Origin: Hanstruepera ponticola
Lineage (GTDB): Bacteria; Bacteroidota; Bacteroidia; Flavobacteriales; Flavobacteriaceae
DNA length: 64,000 nucleotides
NCBI RefSeq assembly: GCF_012931685.1
Contig: NZ_JABANC010000001.1
Location: 1,240,001 to 1,304,000 of the forward strand
Reading direction: 5' to 3'
Shown here: positions 1-10,078 of the stretch, in pieces
Layout: each line of letters starts with the position of its first letter
Numbering within the stretch: the stretch's first letter is position 1
The notes under the pieces: generated by a model
Database searches by the model: none
The model's input: only the letters and a program-made list of their open reading frames with translations
Told to the model about the DNA's origin: nothing
Program-made: the position numbers and the translations under genes

Positions 1-80
1 GCGTATTCTGGCAACATGCTTTTAGGGCATTTAGCCACATCAGAATTGCTCATTACGAATTCTGCCGATTTAATTTCCAT
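1..80 (-). CDS. engB: Ribosome biogenesis GTPase EngB/YihA, 5' end only
   Basis: The first 26 codons on the minus strand read MEIKSAEFVMSNSDVAKCPK and continue SMLPEY before the window ends. This is the usual N-terminus of the YihA/EngB (YsxC) GTPase, which helps assemble the large ribosomal subunit. The G1 loop and the rest of the GTPase domain lie outside the window. The gene starts 13 bases after the stop of the upstream alpha/beta hydrolase on the same strand, so the two are probably co-transcribed. The call rests on a short N-terminal segment, but the segment is characteristic for flavobacterial EngB and the position beside mraZ is common in this group. Confidence 0.8.
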   Translation of the reverse strand, partial: MEIKSAEFVMSNSDVAKCPKSMLPEY

Positions 81-93
81 AGCGAGATAAGGT

Positions 94-858
94 TTAGAAA
101 TTTCTTTTGTTCAACCAAGAATTAAGAATTTCATTAAACTCATCTGGATGCTCCATCATGGCAGCATGCCCACATTTGTCAATCCAGAATAATTCTGAAT
201 CTGGTAAGAGTTCATCAAATTCTTCAGCTACTTCAGGAGGTGTAACTGTATCGTTTTTACCCCAAATAATACAGGTAGGGGTTTTCATGTTTGGTAAATC
301 TTTTGCCATATTGTGTCTAATGGCACTTTTGGCAATGGCAAGTGTTTTTATGAGCTTGTTACGATCATTTACAGTTTCATAAACTTCGTCAACTATCTCT
401 TTTGTAGCAACTTCAGGATCATAGAAAACGTCTTGCGCTTTTTTCTTTATTACTTCATAATCACTGCGCTTGGTGTAACCACCACCCATAGCGCTTTCGT
501 ATAAACCAGAACTACCTGTTATAATCAGTGCCTTTACTTTTTTTGGGTATAATTTTGTGTGATATAAACCGATGTGTCCGCCAAGAGAATTTCCTAAAAG
601 AATAACATCGTCGAACCCTTTAAATTCAATAAAATCATGTAAGTATTTTGCAAAACTTTTAACATTGGTTTTAAGTAGAGACATGGTGTAAATAGGTAGT
701 TCAGGAATAATAACAGAATACCCTTTTTTACTAAAATAACTTGTGACAGAATCAAAATTACTCAAACCACCCATAAGCCCATGAAGAACAATAATGGGAG
801 TGCCTTCGCCTACCTCTATATAACTGTAACTTTTCTCTTTTTTTAATCGGTGCGCCAT
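94..858 (-). CDS. Alpha/beta hydrolase
   Basis: A 254-aa cytosolic alpha/beta-hydrolase fold protein with no signal peptide. An oxyanion-type HGLMG motif lies near residue 26, and the nucleophile elbow is GNSLGG with Ser91. WGKND near the C-terminus supplies the acid, and CGHAAMMEHP supplies the catalytic His. These complete a Ser-Asp-His triad. The substrate cannot be read from the sequence; relatives act on small esters, lactones or cyclic diketone-type compounds. It is transcribed away from mraZ and is followed after 13 bases by engB. The ATG at 858 is chosen because it directly precedes a normal first beta-strand. Confidence 0.85.
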   Translation of the reverse strand: MAHRLKKEKSYSYIEVGEGTPIIVLHGLMGGLSNFDSVTSYFSKKGYSVIIPELPIYTMSLLKTNVKSFAKYLHDFIEFKGFDDVILLGNSLGGHIGLYHTKLYPKKVKALIITGSSGLYESAMGGGYTKRSDYEVIKKKAQDVFYDPEVATKEIVDEVYETVNDRNKLIKTLAIAKSAIRHNMAKDLPNMKTPTCIIWGKNDTVTPPEVAEEFDELLPDSELFWIDKCGHAAMMEHPDEFNEILNSWLNKRNF

Positions 859-882
859 TATCTGGTTTAGCTATTCTAAAAG

Positions 883-890
883 CAAATATA
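883..890 (-). promoter_or_regulatory. -7 promoter element for the hydrolase-engB unit
   Basis: On the minus strand this reads TATATTTG, matching the Bacteroidota -7 consensus TAnnTTTG. It lies 25 bases upstream of the hydrolase ATG. A clear -33 TTG at the ideal spacing is not evident. Confidence 0.5.
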
Positions 891-1075
891 GTTAAATCAT
901 TCACAATATATGGATAATTATTGTTGACATGTAATACGCCATATTCCAAGATATTAACATTATAAAGTCAATATTTTTAGCGACTCTGTAACTCTCTGAA
1001 ATAAAGAGTTTAAGATGTTTTAAGCAATTTTAATATCGACATAATTCCACTTTTAATCGAAAAATTATCAACAAA

Positions 1076-1100
1076 GTGGTAAAATGTGGTAAAATGTGGT
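1076..1100 (+). promoter_or_regulatory. MraZ operator: three GTGGT repeats at 10-bp spacing
   Basis: GTGGT occurs at 1076-1080, 1086-1090 and 1096-1100, each separated by AAAAT, so the period is exactly one helical turn. MraZ proteins of other phyla bind direct GTGGG/TGGGA-type repeats with 5-base spacers upstream of their own gene. The array sits where the -33 region of the mraZ promoter should be, which would suit repression. Binding by this MraZ is inferred. Confidence 0.7.
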
Positions 1101-1111
1101 ATATTTTTCAA

Positions 1112-1119
1112 TATATTTG
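1112..1119 (+). promoter_or_regulatory. -7 element of the division/cell-wall operon promoter
   Basis: TATATTTG matches the Bacteroidota -7 consensus TAnnTTTG. It begins 12 bases after the last GTGGT repeat and 33 bases upstream of the mraZ TTG start. The operator therefore covers the polymerase -33 contact zone. Confidence 0.6.
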
Positions 1120-1151
1120 AAACTTAATCTCAAGAATCTGTAAATAGCGTT

Positions 1152-1622
1152 TTGAATTCATTAATAGGGACATACGAATGCAAGGTAGATGCCAAAGGGC
1201 GTTTAATGCTTCCGGCTGCTTTAAAAAAGCAGTTGTCACCTGTATTGCAAAACGGTTTTGTTTTAAAACGTGCTGTTTTTCAGCCTTGTTTGGAATTGTA
1301 TCCCATGTATGAATGGGAATCGCTCATGCAGAAGGTTAATAAACTAAACAGATTTAAGAAGAAAAATAATGATTTCATCCGTCGGTTCACTGCTGGTGTG
1401 AAAATGATTGAAGTGGATTCAACCGGTCGATTGTTAATACCTAAAGACTTGGTTGGTTTTGCAAATATTTCCAAAGAAATCGTTGTGTCTTCCGCTATAA
1501 ACATTGTGGAAATTTGGGATAAGGATAAATATGAGCAGGCTATTGATGATGCAACTGGTGATTTTGCAGATTTGGCTGAAGAAGTAATGGGACAAGATGA
1601 TGACGACCATGGAATATCATAA
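1152..1622 (+). CDS. mraZ: Transcriptional regulator MraZ
   Basis: A 156-aa protein with two SpoVT/AbrB-type repeats. The first is around GTYECKVDAKGRLMLP (residues 6-21) and the second around MIEVDSTGRLLIP (near residue 85). Each DxxGR-LxxP core is the DNA-binding signature of MraZ, a ring-forming regulator of the division and cell-wall cluster that it heads. The start is TTG at 1152, because the canonical NSLIGTYE N-terminus follows directly and no ATG is in frame. Its 3' end overlaps rsmH, so the two are translationally coupled. Autoregulation through the repeats at 1076-1100 is likely. Confidence 0.95.
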   Translation: MNSLIGTYECKVDAKGRLMLPAALKKQLSPVLQNGFVLKRAVFQPCLELYPMYEWESLMQKVNKLNRFKKKNNDFIRRFTAGVKMIEVDSTGRLLIPKDLVGFANISKEIVVSSAINIVEIWDKDKYEQAIDDATGDFADLAEEVMGQDDDDHGIS

Positions 1623-2505
1623 TCCCGTTTTATTAAAGGAAACAGTTGATGGTTTAGATATAATTGAAGATGGCGTCTATGTTGATGTCACTTTTGGAGG
1701 AGGAGGTCATAGCAAGGAAATATTAAAAAGGCTGGGTGAAAATGGGAAGTTGTATGCTTTTGATCAAGATCCAGACGCTCTTAAAAATAAGATTGATGAT
1801 AATCGCTTTACGCTGATACATGAGAATTTTAGATATCTCAAACGTTTTTTGCGATTCTATGGTGTTAAGCAGGTAAATGGAGTTTTGGCTGATTTTGGAG
1901 TTTCTTCACATCAGTTTGATGTTGCCGAAAGGGGTTTTTCAACACGATTTGAAGCTGATTTAGATATGAGAATGAATCAAAAGAATCAACTGTCAGCTTA
2001 TCATGTGGTTAATGAATATGATGAAGAAAAGTTGCGTCAGGTCTTGTGGCAGTATGGTGAGTTAAGGCAGGCGCCTGCAATGGCTAGAGTAATTGTTGAA
2101 AGTAGAAATGAAAACGAGATAAAAACAAGTGAGCAATTAAAGGCTGTGTTAAAGCAATTTTTACAACATAAAAAGGAGAATAAAGTATTAGCTCAAATTT
2201 TTCAAGCCATTCGTATTGAAGTGAATCAAGAAATAGAAGTATTAAAGGAGTTTTTATTGCAAACTTCCGAAGTGTTGATAAAGGGAGGGAGGTTAAGCGT
2301 TATATCCTATCACTCTCTAGAAGATAGATTGGTGAAAAGATTTATTAGAAATGGACTTTTTGAAGGAGAACCAGAACGTGATGTTTTTGGAAACTTTGAA
2401 GTGCCTTTTAAGAAAGTCGGTGGACTTATTGTGCCAACCAGAGAAGAAATTAAAATCAATAATAGAGCGCGTAGCGCAAAATTACGAATAGCTGAAAAGT
2501 TGTAA
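1609..2505 (+). CDS. rsmH: 16S rRNA m4C1402 methyltransferase RsmH (MraW)
   Basis: A 298-aa SAM-dependent enzyme that N4-methylates C1402 of 16S rRNA in the ribosomal P site. The N-terminus MEYHNPVLLKE is the family hallmark. The SAM loop VDVTFGGGGHS lies near residues 27-37, ADFGVSSHQ follows, and SYHSLEDRLVK is in the C-terminal half. The ATG at 1609 is preferred because it gives the canonical MxYHxPVLLxE start; two in-frame ATGs at 1597 and 1600 would add four residues. The start lies 14 bases inside the mraZ reading frame. Confidence 0.96.
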   Translation: MEYHNPVLLKETVDGLDIIEDGVYVDVTFGGGGHSKEILKRLGENGKLYAFDQDPDALKNKIDDNRFTLIHENFRYLKRFLRFYGVKQVNGVLADFGVSSHQFDVAERGFSTRFEADLDMRMNQKNQLSAYHVVNEYDEEKLRQVLWQYGELRQAPAMARVIVESRNENEIKTSEQLKAVLKQFLQHKKENKVLAQIFQAIRIEVNQEIEVLKEFLLQTSEVLIKGGRLSVISYHSLEDRLVKRFIRNGLFEGEPERDVFGNFEVPFKKVGGLIVPTREEIKINNRARSAKLRIAEKL

Positions 2506-2823
2506 ATGAAAAAAGGGTTATACAGTATTTTAAAAGGAACATTTCTCATTAGCGATGATGCTTTTAAAAACTGGCGTATGATTTTATTTATTTCTGCGCT
2601 TGCTATAATCATGATTGCAAGTTCTCATAGTGCTGATAAAAAAGTACATGAGATTGCACGATTGAGTAATGAAGTTAAAGAATTACGTTCAGCCATGATT
2701 GATGGCCGAGGAAAACTGATGAATCTCAAAAAGGAGACAGTGGTCGAAAAGAAGATGAAAGAAAAAGGTTTGGCAATTTCAGAAATACCACCAACCAAAA
2801 TTAAAGTGAAATCCCAAAATTAG
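2506..2823 (+). CDS. FtsL-like division protein
   Basis: A 105-aa bitopic membrane protein that begins immediately after the rsmH stop. A cytoplasmic segment of about 25 residues is followed by one transmembrane helix (about residues 27-44, ILFISALAIIMIAS). A periplasmic coiled-coil stretch (EIARLSNEVKELRS) and a short basic tail follow. The size, topology, coiled coil and location between rsmH and ftsI match the Bacteroidota FtsL-like family, a scaffold that links FtsQ to FtsW/FtsI. Sequence identity to proteobacterial FtsL is low, so the assignment depends on synteny and architecture. Confidence 0.85.
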   Translation: MKKGLYSILKGTFLISDDAFKNWRMILFISALAIIMIASSHSADKKVHEIARLSNEVKELRSAMIDGRGKLMNLKKETVVEKKMKEKGLAISEIPPTKIKVKSQN

Positions 2824-2829
2824 TTCAGC

Positions 2830-4836
2830 TTGGCAGCAAACGAGAAGAACATATTGAACCGATTGTATTTTATAGCAGGATGTATGTTCATCTTCGCTCT
2901 AGCAGTGGTGTTCAAATTATTGAGCATTCAGTTTATGCAAGGTGATAAGTACAGAAGTTTAGCTGAAGAACGAACTATTAAGGACGTAGTTATTCCTGCT
3001 AATCGTGGCAATGTGTATTCAGCAAATGGGAATCTTCTCGCTACCTCTATTCCAAAGTATGATATACGAATAGATGCTATTACACCATCATCCGTGACAT
3101 TTGAAAAGTACTTAAAGCCACTTTGCGATTCGCTATCGGTTTTTTCAGGAAAGTCAACCTCATATTATGAAAAATTGATTAGAAAGGCACGTGCCAATAA
3201 AAATAGGTACTTACTACTTGCTAGAAATATTGGCTATTCAGATTATATACGTGTTAGAAATTTTCCCATGTTAAATCTGGGTGCTTTTAAAGGAGGTTTA
3301 ATTGTTGAGCAGACCACCAAGCGTGAACATCCTATGGGTGGCATTGCGCAAAGGTCAATTGGTTATGAAAGACATGATGAAAATGGCAATATAACTAGAG
3401 CAGGGTTGGATGGTGCCTTTGGAGCTAAATATTTACGAGGGAAAGATGGTCATCGTCTTAAGCAAAGAATAGGTAAAGGTCAATGGAAACCTATAGTGGA
3501 TTATAATCAGGTTGAACCTAAAGACGGTTATGATATTTACACGACTATTAGCGTCAACATTCAAGATATTGCCCACCATGCTTTATTACAGCAATTAGAA
3601 TATTATGAAGCAGAGCATGGTTGTGTTGTTGTGATGGAAGTTGAAACAGGTGAAATTAGAGCGATTTCTAATCTAGGCAGAACGAGCAAAGGTACTTATT
3701 ATGAAAAGTTGAATTATGCCGTTGGTGAGTCACATGAGCCTGGCTCTACCTTTAAAGTTATGGCTTTAATGGCTGCATTGGAGGATAAAGTAATTGATAC
3801 TTCAACGATTGTTGATACCAAAAGAGGGCGTAAAATGTTCTATGGTCGATACATTAATGACTCCCGTCATGGTGGGTATGGAGAAATATCAGCTGCTAGA
3901 TCTTTAGAAGTTTCATCAAACATAGGCTTGGCAACTATAATTGATGATAACTATGCTAAAACACCAGAGAAGTTTTTAAATAGAATAAAAAGCTGGAAAC
4001 TTCATAAGCCTTTAGGATTACCAATTTTAGGTGAAGGTAAACCAGCAATTTATGAACCAGGCCATGAGAAATGGAGTAAAAATGCCTTGCCATCAATGGC
4101 TTATGGTTACAATCTGTCTCTTACGCCTTTGCAAACCTTAACTTTTTATAATGCGATAGCTAATAATGGTGTGATGGTGAAGCCACGTTTTATAAGGGAA
4201 GTTAAAGAATTGGATAAGCAAATAGAAAGTTTTGATAAGGAAATCATTAATAACAAAATCTGTTCAGATAAAACATTAAAAGAAGTTCAAGAAATACTTA
4301 AAAATGTTGTGGTTAGAGGAACCGGTCGGTCATTGTATTCACCATACTTTTCTATGGCTGGTAAAACTGGAACTGCCAAAACAGAATATTGGATGTCAGA
4401 TTGGGAAGACAATAGGCGTTACGTGTCTTCTTTCGCTGGATATTTTCCAGCAGAGAACCCAAAATATTCATGCATAGTAGTTATCCATAAGCCAAGTGTA
4501 GAAAAAGGATATTATGGAGCCGATGTAACAGGGCCAGTTTTTAAGCGAATTGCTCAAAAAATATTTACGGATACGCCATTAATTGATCAGGTGGAATCTT
4601 TAGAGATAAAACAGGCTTCAGTTGAAAACGAATATGAACTTTACTATGATATCTCTGAAAAACATAAAACGATAATGCCCAATGTTGTTGGATTACCTAC
4701 AATGGATGCTATTGCTATTCTAGAGAATATGGGATTAAAAGTGAGAACGCAAGGTGTTGGTGAAGTTAAATCACAGTCAATCAACAAAGGAGACAAAGTA
4801 AAGCGAAGTCAAACAGTAGTAATTGAAGCCTCATGA
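2830..4836 (+). CDS. ftsI: Septal peptidoglycan transpeptidase FtsI (PBP3) with PASTA domain
   Basis: A 668-aa class B penicillin-binding protein that cross-links septal peptidoglycan. An N-terminal transmembrane helix (about residues 10-30) is followed by the PBP dimerisation domain and the transpeptidase domain. The active-site motifs are STFK (Ser306-Lys309), SSN (362-364) and KTG (512-514). A single C-terminal PASTA domain (about 612-668, beginning MPNVVGLP) is present, as in other flavobacterial FtsI proteins. The start is TTG at 2830; no ATG precedes the hydrophobic helix. The last four bases overlap murE (ATGA), indicating coupled translation. Confidence 0.95.
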   Translation: MAANEKNILNRLYFIAGCMFIFALAVVFKLLSIQFMQGDKYRSLAEERTIKDVVIPANRGNVYSANGNLLATSIPKYDIRIDAITPSSVTFEKYLKPLCDSLSVFSGKSTSYYEKLIRKARANKNRYLLLARNIGYSDYIRVRNFPMLNLGAFKGGLIVEQTTKREHPMGGIAQRSIGYERHDENGNITRAGLDGAFGAKYLRGKDGHRLKQRIGKGQWKPIVDYNQVEPKDGYDIYTTISVNIQDIAHHALLQQLEYYEAEHGCVVVMEVETGEIRAISNLGRTSKGTYYEKLNYAVGESHEPGSTFKVMALMAALEDKVIDTSTIVDTKRGRKMFYGRYINDSRHGGYGEISAARSLEVSSNIGLATIIDDNYAKTPEKFLNRIKSWKLHKPLGLPILGEGKPAIYEPGHEKWSKNALPSMAYGYNLSLTPLQTLTFYNAIANNGVMVKPRFIREVKELDKQIESFDKEIINNKICSDKTLKEVQEILKNVVVRGTGRSLYSPYFSMAGKTGTAKTEYWMSDWEDNRRYVSSFAGYFPAENPKYSCIVVIHKPSVEKGYYGADVTGPVFKRIAQKIFTDTPLIDQVESLEIKQASVENEYELYYDISEKHKTIMPNVVGLPTMDAIAILENMGLKVRTQGVGEVKSQSINKGDKVKRSQTVVIEAS

Positions 4837-6296
4837 TGACTTTAAAAGACATATTGTATAAGGTTACTTTAAATGCTGTCGCAGGAAACACAAATGTACC
4901 TGTAAATAATATTGTGTTTGATTCACGAAAGATTTCAAAAGGGGATGTCTTTGTTGCAATTGTAGGAACTCAAGTAGATGGTCATGATTATATTGATAAG
5001 GCTATTTCTTTGGGCTGTATAGCTGTAGTTTCAGAAAAACTCCCTAAAAATCTCAAGCATGATGTTACCTATGTTGAAGTTGAGAATACATCGACAGCTC
5101 TGGCAATAATGGCTTCCAATTTTTATGAGGTACCATCTGAAAACTTAAAATTAGTTGGCGTAACTGGCACGAATGGAAAAACAACAATTGCAACTCTGTT
5201 GTACCAACTGTTTAAAAAAGCCGGCTATAAAGTAGGGCTATTGTCAACAGTCAGAATTATGGTTGATAATACCGAGTATAAAGCGACACATACAACACCA
5301 GATTCACTTACAATAAACAGTTATCTAAAGAAAATGAATGACGCTGGTGTTGAGTATTGTTTTATGGAAGTTAGCTCACATGGAATCCATCAAAAGCGTA
5401 CTGAAGGACTTCGTTTTGAAGGAGGAATTTTTACAAATCTTTCACATGACCATTTAGATTATCATAACAGTTTTGCAGAATATCGAGACGTTAAAAAAGC
5501 ATTTTTTGATGGTTTGCCAAAACAAGCATTCTCCTTGGTGAATATTGATGATAAAAATGGTTTGGTCATGATGCAAAATACCCAAGCTAGAAAATTCACC
5601 TACGCACTTAAAAGCTTCGCTGATTATAAAGCACAAATTTTAGAAAATCAATTTGGGGGATTATTATTGAAGATTAACGAGAATGAAGTCTGGACACGTT
5701 TGGTAGGTAATTTTAATGCTTACAATGTTTTAGCCATCTATGCAACTGCAGAACTTTTGGGTCTTGAGAAGGTAGAAGTTTTAAGACTGATAAGTGATTT
5801 AGAAAGTGTATCAGGGCGATTTCAATATCTTATTTCTGAAGAGAAAATCACTGCTATCGTTGATTACGCACATACACCAGATGCTTTGAAAAATGTTCTA
5901 GAAACAATTAATAGTATTAGAACCAAAAATGAAGAACTGATAACCGTTGTTGGGTGTGGTGGTGATCGTGATAAAACAAAGAGACCAAAAATGGGTCATA
6001 TTGCATCGGCTTTAAGTACCAAGGTCATTTTTACAAGTGACAATCCAAGAAGTGAAAATCCTGATATTATAATTAATGAGATAGAAGCTGGAGTAGAGCC
6101 ACAGAATTTCAAAAAAACCATTTCAATAACTGATAGAAAACAAGCTATAAAAGCAGCCTGTCAAATGGCCAAAACCAATGATATTATCCTTATAGCAGGT
6201 AAGGGACACGAAACCTATCAAGAAATTAAAGGAGAGCGTTTTGACTTTGATGATTTTATGATTGTACAAGAATTTTTAAAGCAATTACAAAAATAA
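4833..6296 (+). CDS. murE: UDP-MurNAc-L-Ala-D-Glu:meso-DAP ligase MurE
   Basis: A 487-aa cytosolic ATP-dependent Mur ligase that adds the third residue of the stem peptide. The ATP loop GTNGKTT is at residues 112-118. DNPR at 403-406, followed by SENP, is the signature of enzymes that select meso-diaminopimelate, so the peptidoglycan is predicted to be the DAP type. The late motif GKGHETYQ is also present. Two consecutive ATGs open the frame; the first overlaps the ftsI stop by four bases. Confidence 0.96.
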   Translation: MMTLKDILYKVTLNAVAGNTNVPVNNIVFDSRKISKGDVFVAIVGTQVDGHDYIDKAISLGCIAVVSEKLPKNLKHDVTYVEVENTSTALAIMASNFYEVPSENLKLVGVTGTNGKTTIATLLYQLFKKAGYKVGLLSTVRIMVDNTEYKATHTTPDSLTINSYLKKMNDAGVEYCFMEVSSHGIHQKRTEGLRFEGGIFTNLSHDHLDYHNSFAEYRDVKKAFFDGLPKQAFSLVNIDDKNGLVMMQNTQARKFTYALKSFADYKAQILENQFGGLLLKINENEVWTRLVGNFNAYNVLAIYATAELLGLEKVEVLRLISDLESVSGRFQYLISEEKITAIVDYAHTPDALKNVLETINSIRTKNEELITVVGCGGDRDKTKRPKMGHIASALSTKVIFTSDNPRSENPDIIINEIEAGVEPQNFKKTISITDRKQAIKAACQMAKTNDIILIAGKGHETYQEIKGERFDFDDFMIVQEFLKQLQK

Positions 6297-6297
6297 T

Positions 6298-7539
6298 ATG
6301 TTGTATTACTTATTTGAATATTTAGAGAAGCAGTATCAATTTCCAGGTGCATCCTTATTTGGGTTTATAACCTTTAGGGCAGCTATGGCTATTATTCTGT
6401 CACTCTTAATATCTACTATATATGGTAAGCGTATAATAAAGTTTTTACGTAAGCAACAAGTAGGAGAAACCATTCGTGATTTAGGTTTAGAAGGCCAAGT
6501 AGAGAAAGCTGGTACACCAACCATGGGTGGAATTATAATCATTTTAGCAACACTCATTCCTGTATTGTTATTGGCAAAACTTGAAAATGTCTATATCATA
6601 CTTTTAATAGTCACAACAGTCTGGATGGGAACTATTGGATTTATTGATGATTATATCAAAAAATTTAAAAATGATAAGGAAGGGTTAAAAGGAAGATTTA
6701 AGGTGCTAGGTCAAGTGGGATTGGGAATAATAGTTGGAGTAACTCTATTCTTTCATTCTGATGTTACTCTAAAGGAAAAGTTGCCACTAGCTGAACAGCA
6801 GGAAATTTTAGCTAAAAACCCAGATGCAAAACCAACAGATTTATTCGCATCAGAAGAACGTTCAACAAAAACAACAATTCCATTTGTAAAGGCCAATGAA
6901 TTTGATTATGCCGAAATAATTACATGGATTAATAAAGATTGGGCACAATATGCTTGGATCATTTTTATTCCTATTGTCATTTTTATTATCACGGCAGTTT
7001 CCAATGGGGCCAATCTTACAGATGGTATTGATGGGCTCGCAGCAGGTACTTCGGCAATAATTGTACTCACATTGGGCATTTTTGCTTGGGTATCTGGTAA
7101 TATAATATTTTCGGAATACTTAAATATTATGTATATCCCAAGGGTAGAGGAAATTACAATTTATATAGCCGCTTTTGTAGGAGCCTTAATTGGATTTCTA
7201 TGGTATAATACCTACCCAGCGCAGGTTTTTATGGGTGATACAGGTAGTTTAACTATTGGCGGCATCATTGCTGTAATAGCAATAGCTGTTAGAAAAGAAT
7301 GGTTAATACCTGTGCTATGTGGAATATTTTTAGCCGAAAATCTCTCTGTGGTTATGCAGGTAAGTTGGTTTAAATATACAAGGAAGAAATATGGTGAAGG
7401 CAGGCGTATTTTTAAAATGTCACCACTTCATCATCACTATCAAAAATCAGGATATCACGAAAGTAAAATTGTTACTAGGTTCTGGATTATAGGAATTCTG
7501 CTAGCTATTATTTCGATTGTGACATTGAAAATCAGATAG
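6298..7539 (+). CDS. mraY: Phospho-MurNAc-pentapeptide transferase MraY
   Basis: A 413-aa polytopic membrane enzyme that transfers phospho-MurNAc-pentapeptide to undecaprenyl phosphate, forming lipid I. Signature motifs are GxxTMGG (GTPTMGGI), the aspartate pair in [21 protein letters not shown] and the later MGDTGSL and HHHYQ. It is longer than the roughly 360-aa proteobacterial form. The extra sequence lies mainly in a polar stretch after the fourth membrane helix (about residues 155-210, rich in Lys, Glu and Asp). It starts one base after the murE stop. Confidence 0.96.
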   Translation: MLYYLFEYLEKQYQFPGASLFGFITFRAAMAIILSLLISTIYGKRIIKFLRKQQVGETIRDLGLEGQVEKAGTPTMGGIIIILATLIPVLLLAKLENVYIILLIVTTVWMGTIGFIDDYIKKFKNDKEGLKGRFKVLGQVGLGIIVGVTLFFHSDVTLKEKLPLAEQQEILAKNPDAKPTDLFASEERSTKTTIPFVKANEFDYAEIITWINKDWAQYAWIIFIPIVIFIITAVSNGANLTDGIDGLAAGTSAIIVLTLGIFAWVSGNIIFSEYLNIMYIPRVEEITIYIAAFVGALIGFLWYNTYPAQVFMGDTGSLTIGGIIAVIAIAVRKEWLIPVLCGIFLAENLSVVMQVSWFKYTRKKYGEGRRIFKMSPLHHHYQKSGYHESKIVTRFWIIGILLAIISIVTLKIR

Positions 7540-7540
7540 T

Positions 7541-8872
7541 ATGAAAAGGCTTGTGATTTTGGGTGGAGGAGAAAGTGGTGTTGGAACCGCTTTATTGGGT
7601 AAAGCCAAAGGATATGATGTTTTTGTTTCAGATAAGGGAATAATCAAACAAAAATATCAAGACGTTCTTAAAAATAATGAGATTGATTGGGAAGATCAAC
7701 AGCATACTGAAAATAAAATATTGAATGCTGATGTTGTAATGAAAAGCCCTGGCATACCATCAAAGGTGGATTTGGTCCAGAGATTAATAGCAGCCAATGT
7801 TCCCGTGATTTCCGAGATAGAATTTGCCTCAAAGTTTACTGAAGCTACTATTGTGGGAATCACTGGGAGTAACGGCAAAACTACAACAGCATCCTTGACA
7901 CATCATATTTTGAAACAGGAACTTGATGTTGGATTGGCAGGGAATATAGGAGATAGTTTTGCTAAACAGGTTTTGGAAAAGCATTATGAAAATTATGTTT
8001 TAGAGATAAGTAGTTTTCAGTTGGATGATTGTTTGAATTTTAGGCCACATATTGCTGTTATTACCAATATAACACCAGATCATTTGGATAGGTATGATTA
8101 CAAATTTGAGAACTATATAGCGTCTAAATTTCGTATTGCTATGAATCAAAAATCAAGTGATTATCTAATTTATGATGCTGATGATTCAGTTATTACAAGT
8201 TGGTTATATCAAAACCCAGTGCAATCAACATTATTGCCGTTTTCATTAATAAAATCAATTGAAAACGGAGCCTTTTTAGAAAAAGATAATATAAAAATAA
8301 CAATAGATAACGAACAGATAATTATGCCAACAAAAAATTTAGCATTAGAAGGTAAGCACAATATAAAAAATGCTATGGCTGCTTCAACCGTAGCTCATTT
8401 ATTAAAAATAAGAAAACAAACCATCAGAGAGAGTTTGGAAAATTTTCATGGTGTAGAGCATCGTTTGGAGCAAGTTCTAAAAATTAATAAAGTTCAGTAT
8501 ATCAATGACTCTAAAGCCACGAATGTGAATGCTACTTATTATGCTTTAGAGAGCATGGAAGCTCCAACTGTATGGATTGTTGGAGGCCAAGACAAAGGCA
8601 ATGACTATACTGAATTATTTCCATTTGTTAATGAAAAAGTAAAAGCCATTATCTGTCTTGGTGTAGATAATGAAAAGCTAATGAATAATTTTAGTTCGAT
8701 GGTTGATGTCATTGTTGAGACACAATACATGAGTGAGGCTGTAAAAATAGCTTATAAAATAGCTGAATCTGGTGACAATGTGCTGCTATCTCCTGCCTGT
8801 GCAAGTTTTGATTTATTTGAAAACTACGAGGATAGAGGCAGGCAGTTTAAAGATGCTGTAAGAAACTTATAA
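7541..8872 (+). CDS. murD: UDP-MurNAc-L-alanine:D-glutamate ligase MurD
   Basis: A 443-aa Mur ligase that adds D-Glu to UDP-MurNAc-L-Ala. The N-terminal Rossmann part opens with VILGGGESGVG. The ATP loop GSNGKTT is at residues 109-115. ITNITPDHLDRY and the C-terminal NDSKATNVNAT and LSPACASFD motifs are typical of MurD. It starts one base after mraY, and ftsW follows after 12 bases. Confidence 0.96.
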   Translation: MKRLVILGGGESGVGTALLGKAKGYDVFVSDKGIIKQKYQDVLKNNEIDWEDQQHTENKILNADVVMKSPGIPSKVDLVQRLIAANVPVISEIEFASKFTEATIVGITGSNGKTTTASLTHHILKQELDVGLAGNIGDSFAKQVLEKHYENYVLEISSFQLDDCLNFRPHIAVITNITPDHLDRYDYKFENYIASKFRIAMNQKSSDYLIYDADDSVITSWLYQNPVQSTLLPFSLIKSIENGAFLEKDNIKITIDNEQIIMPTKNLALEGKHNIKNAMAASTVAHLLKIRKQTIRESLENFHGVEHRLEQVLKINKVQYINDSKATNVNATYYALESMEAPTVWIVGGQDKGNDYTELFPFVNEKVKAIICLGVDNEKLMNNFSSMVDVIVETQYMSEAVKIAYKIAESGDNVLLSPACASFDLFENYEDRGRQFKDAVRNL

Positions 8873-8884
8873 AAAACTATATAA

Positions 8885-10078
8885 ATGCAGGCTGTATTTA
8901 AAAACATAAAAGGAGATAGGTTAATTTGGGCAATAGCTGCGCTATTGGCTATTTTTTCTTTTCTACCAGTTTATAGTGCGGCTAGTAATCTTGCTTATGT
9001 TGGAGGCAATGGTAATACATTCACCTATTTTGTAAAACATTTTATGCACTTGTTTTTGGGTTTTGCAATTATGTATGGGGTTCATAAAATACCTTATAGA
9101 TATTTTAAGGGTTTGTCTATTATCATGTTGCCGGTGGTTATTGTTTTGCTTGTTTTGACTATGCTTCAAGGAACAACTATTGAAGGAGCCAATGCTAGTA
9201 GATGGATTCAAATACCCATAGTAAATATGTCTTTTCAAACATCAACCTTTGCATTTGTTGTTTTGATGGTTTATGTGGCGAGATATATGTCCAAAATCAA
9301 GGATAAAACAATATCATTTAAGGAATCTATTCTACCACTATGGATTCCGGTTTTTTTGGTGTTAGTATTGATTCTTCCTGCTAACTTTTCAACCGCTGCC
9401 ATTATGTTTTTAATGACTTTGGTGCTTGTGTTTTTAGGAGGTTACCCAGTAAAGTATTTAGCTATAATTATTGGAACTGGAATATTATGTCTGGCTTTTT
9501 TTGTTTTGATAGCAAAAGCATTTCCGGAGGCTATGCCTAATAGAATTGATACTTGGATGAGTCGTATTGAAAGTTTTTCCAATGATGAAGTAACTGAAGC
9601 TGATTATCAAATAGAAAAAGCAAAAATAGCCATTGCGTCAGGAGGGATTAAAGGCGTTGGGCCTGGAAAAAGTAAACAAAAAAACTTTTTACCGCAATCA
9701 TCATCTGATTTTATTTTTGCCATTATTGTTGAAGAGTATGGCTTATTAGGAGGCTTTACATTGATGGTTTTTTACTTATGGTTATTGTTCAGGATAGTAA
9801 TAGCATCTCAAAAGTCTGATACCATATTTGGGAAACTTTTGGTGCTTGGTGTGGGTCTTCCAATTGTATTTCAAGCACTTATTAACATGGCCGTTGCGGT
9901 AGAACTGTTCCCTGTAACTGGGCAGACATTACCACTAATAAGTAGTGGTGGTACATCTATTTGGATGACCTGTTTAGCAATTGGGATTATTTTAAGTGTA
10001 AGTGCCAAGCGAGAGGAGTTAAAGGAGCAAGAAATTGAAAGTGAAAATCCGTTGGAAATTTTATCAGAAACTATTTAA
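8885..10078 (+). CDS. ftsW: Septal peptidoglycan polymerase FtsW
   Basis: A 397-aa polytopic SEDS-family glycosyltransferase with about ten membrane helices. It polymerises lipid II at the septum together with FtsI. Diagnostic SEDS segments include GAxxxRWI ([10 protein letters not shown]), the [20 protein letters not shown] loop, EYGLLGG and the C-terminal [16 protein letters not shown]. The stop TAA and the next start ATG share one base (TAATG) with murG. Confidence 0.95.
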   Translation: MQAVFKNIKGDRLIWAIAALLAIFSFLPVYSAASNLAYVGGNGNTFTYFVKHFMHLFLGFAIMYGVHKIPYRYFKGLSIIMLPVVIVLLVLTMLQGTTIEGANASRWIQIPIVNMSFQTSTFAFVVLMVYVARYMSKIKDKTISFKESILPLWIPVFLVLVLILPANFSTAAIMFLMTLVLVFLGGYPVKYLAIIIGTGILCLAFFVLIAKAFPEAMPNRIDTWMSRIESFSNDEVTEADYQIEKAKIAIASGGIKGVGPGKSKQKNFLPQSSSDFIFAIIVEEYGLLGGFTLMVFYLWLLFRIVIASQKSDTIFGKLLVLGVGLPIVFQALINMAVAVELFPVTGQTLPLISSGGTSIWMTCLAIGIILSVSAKREELKEQEIESENPLEILSETI

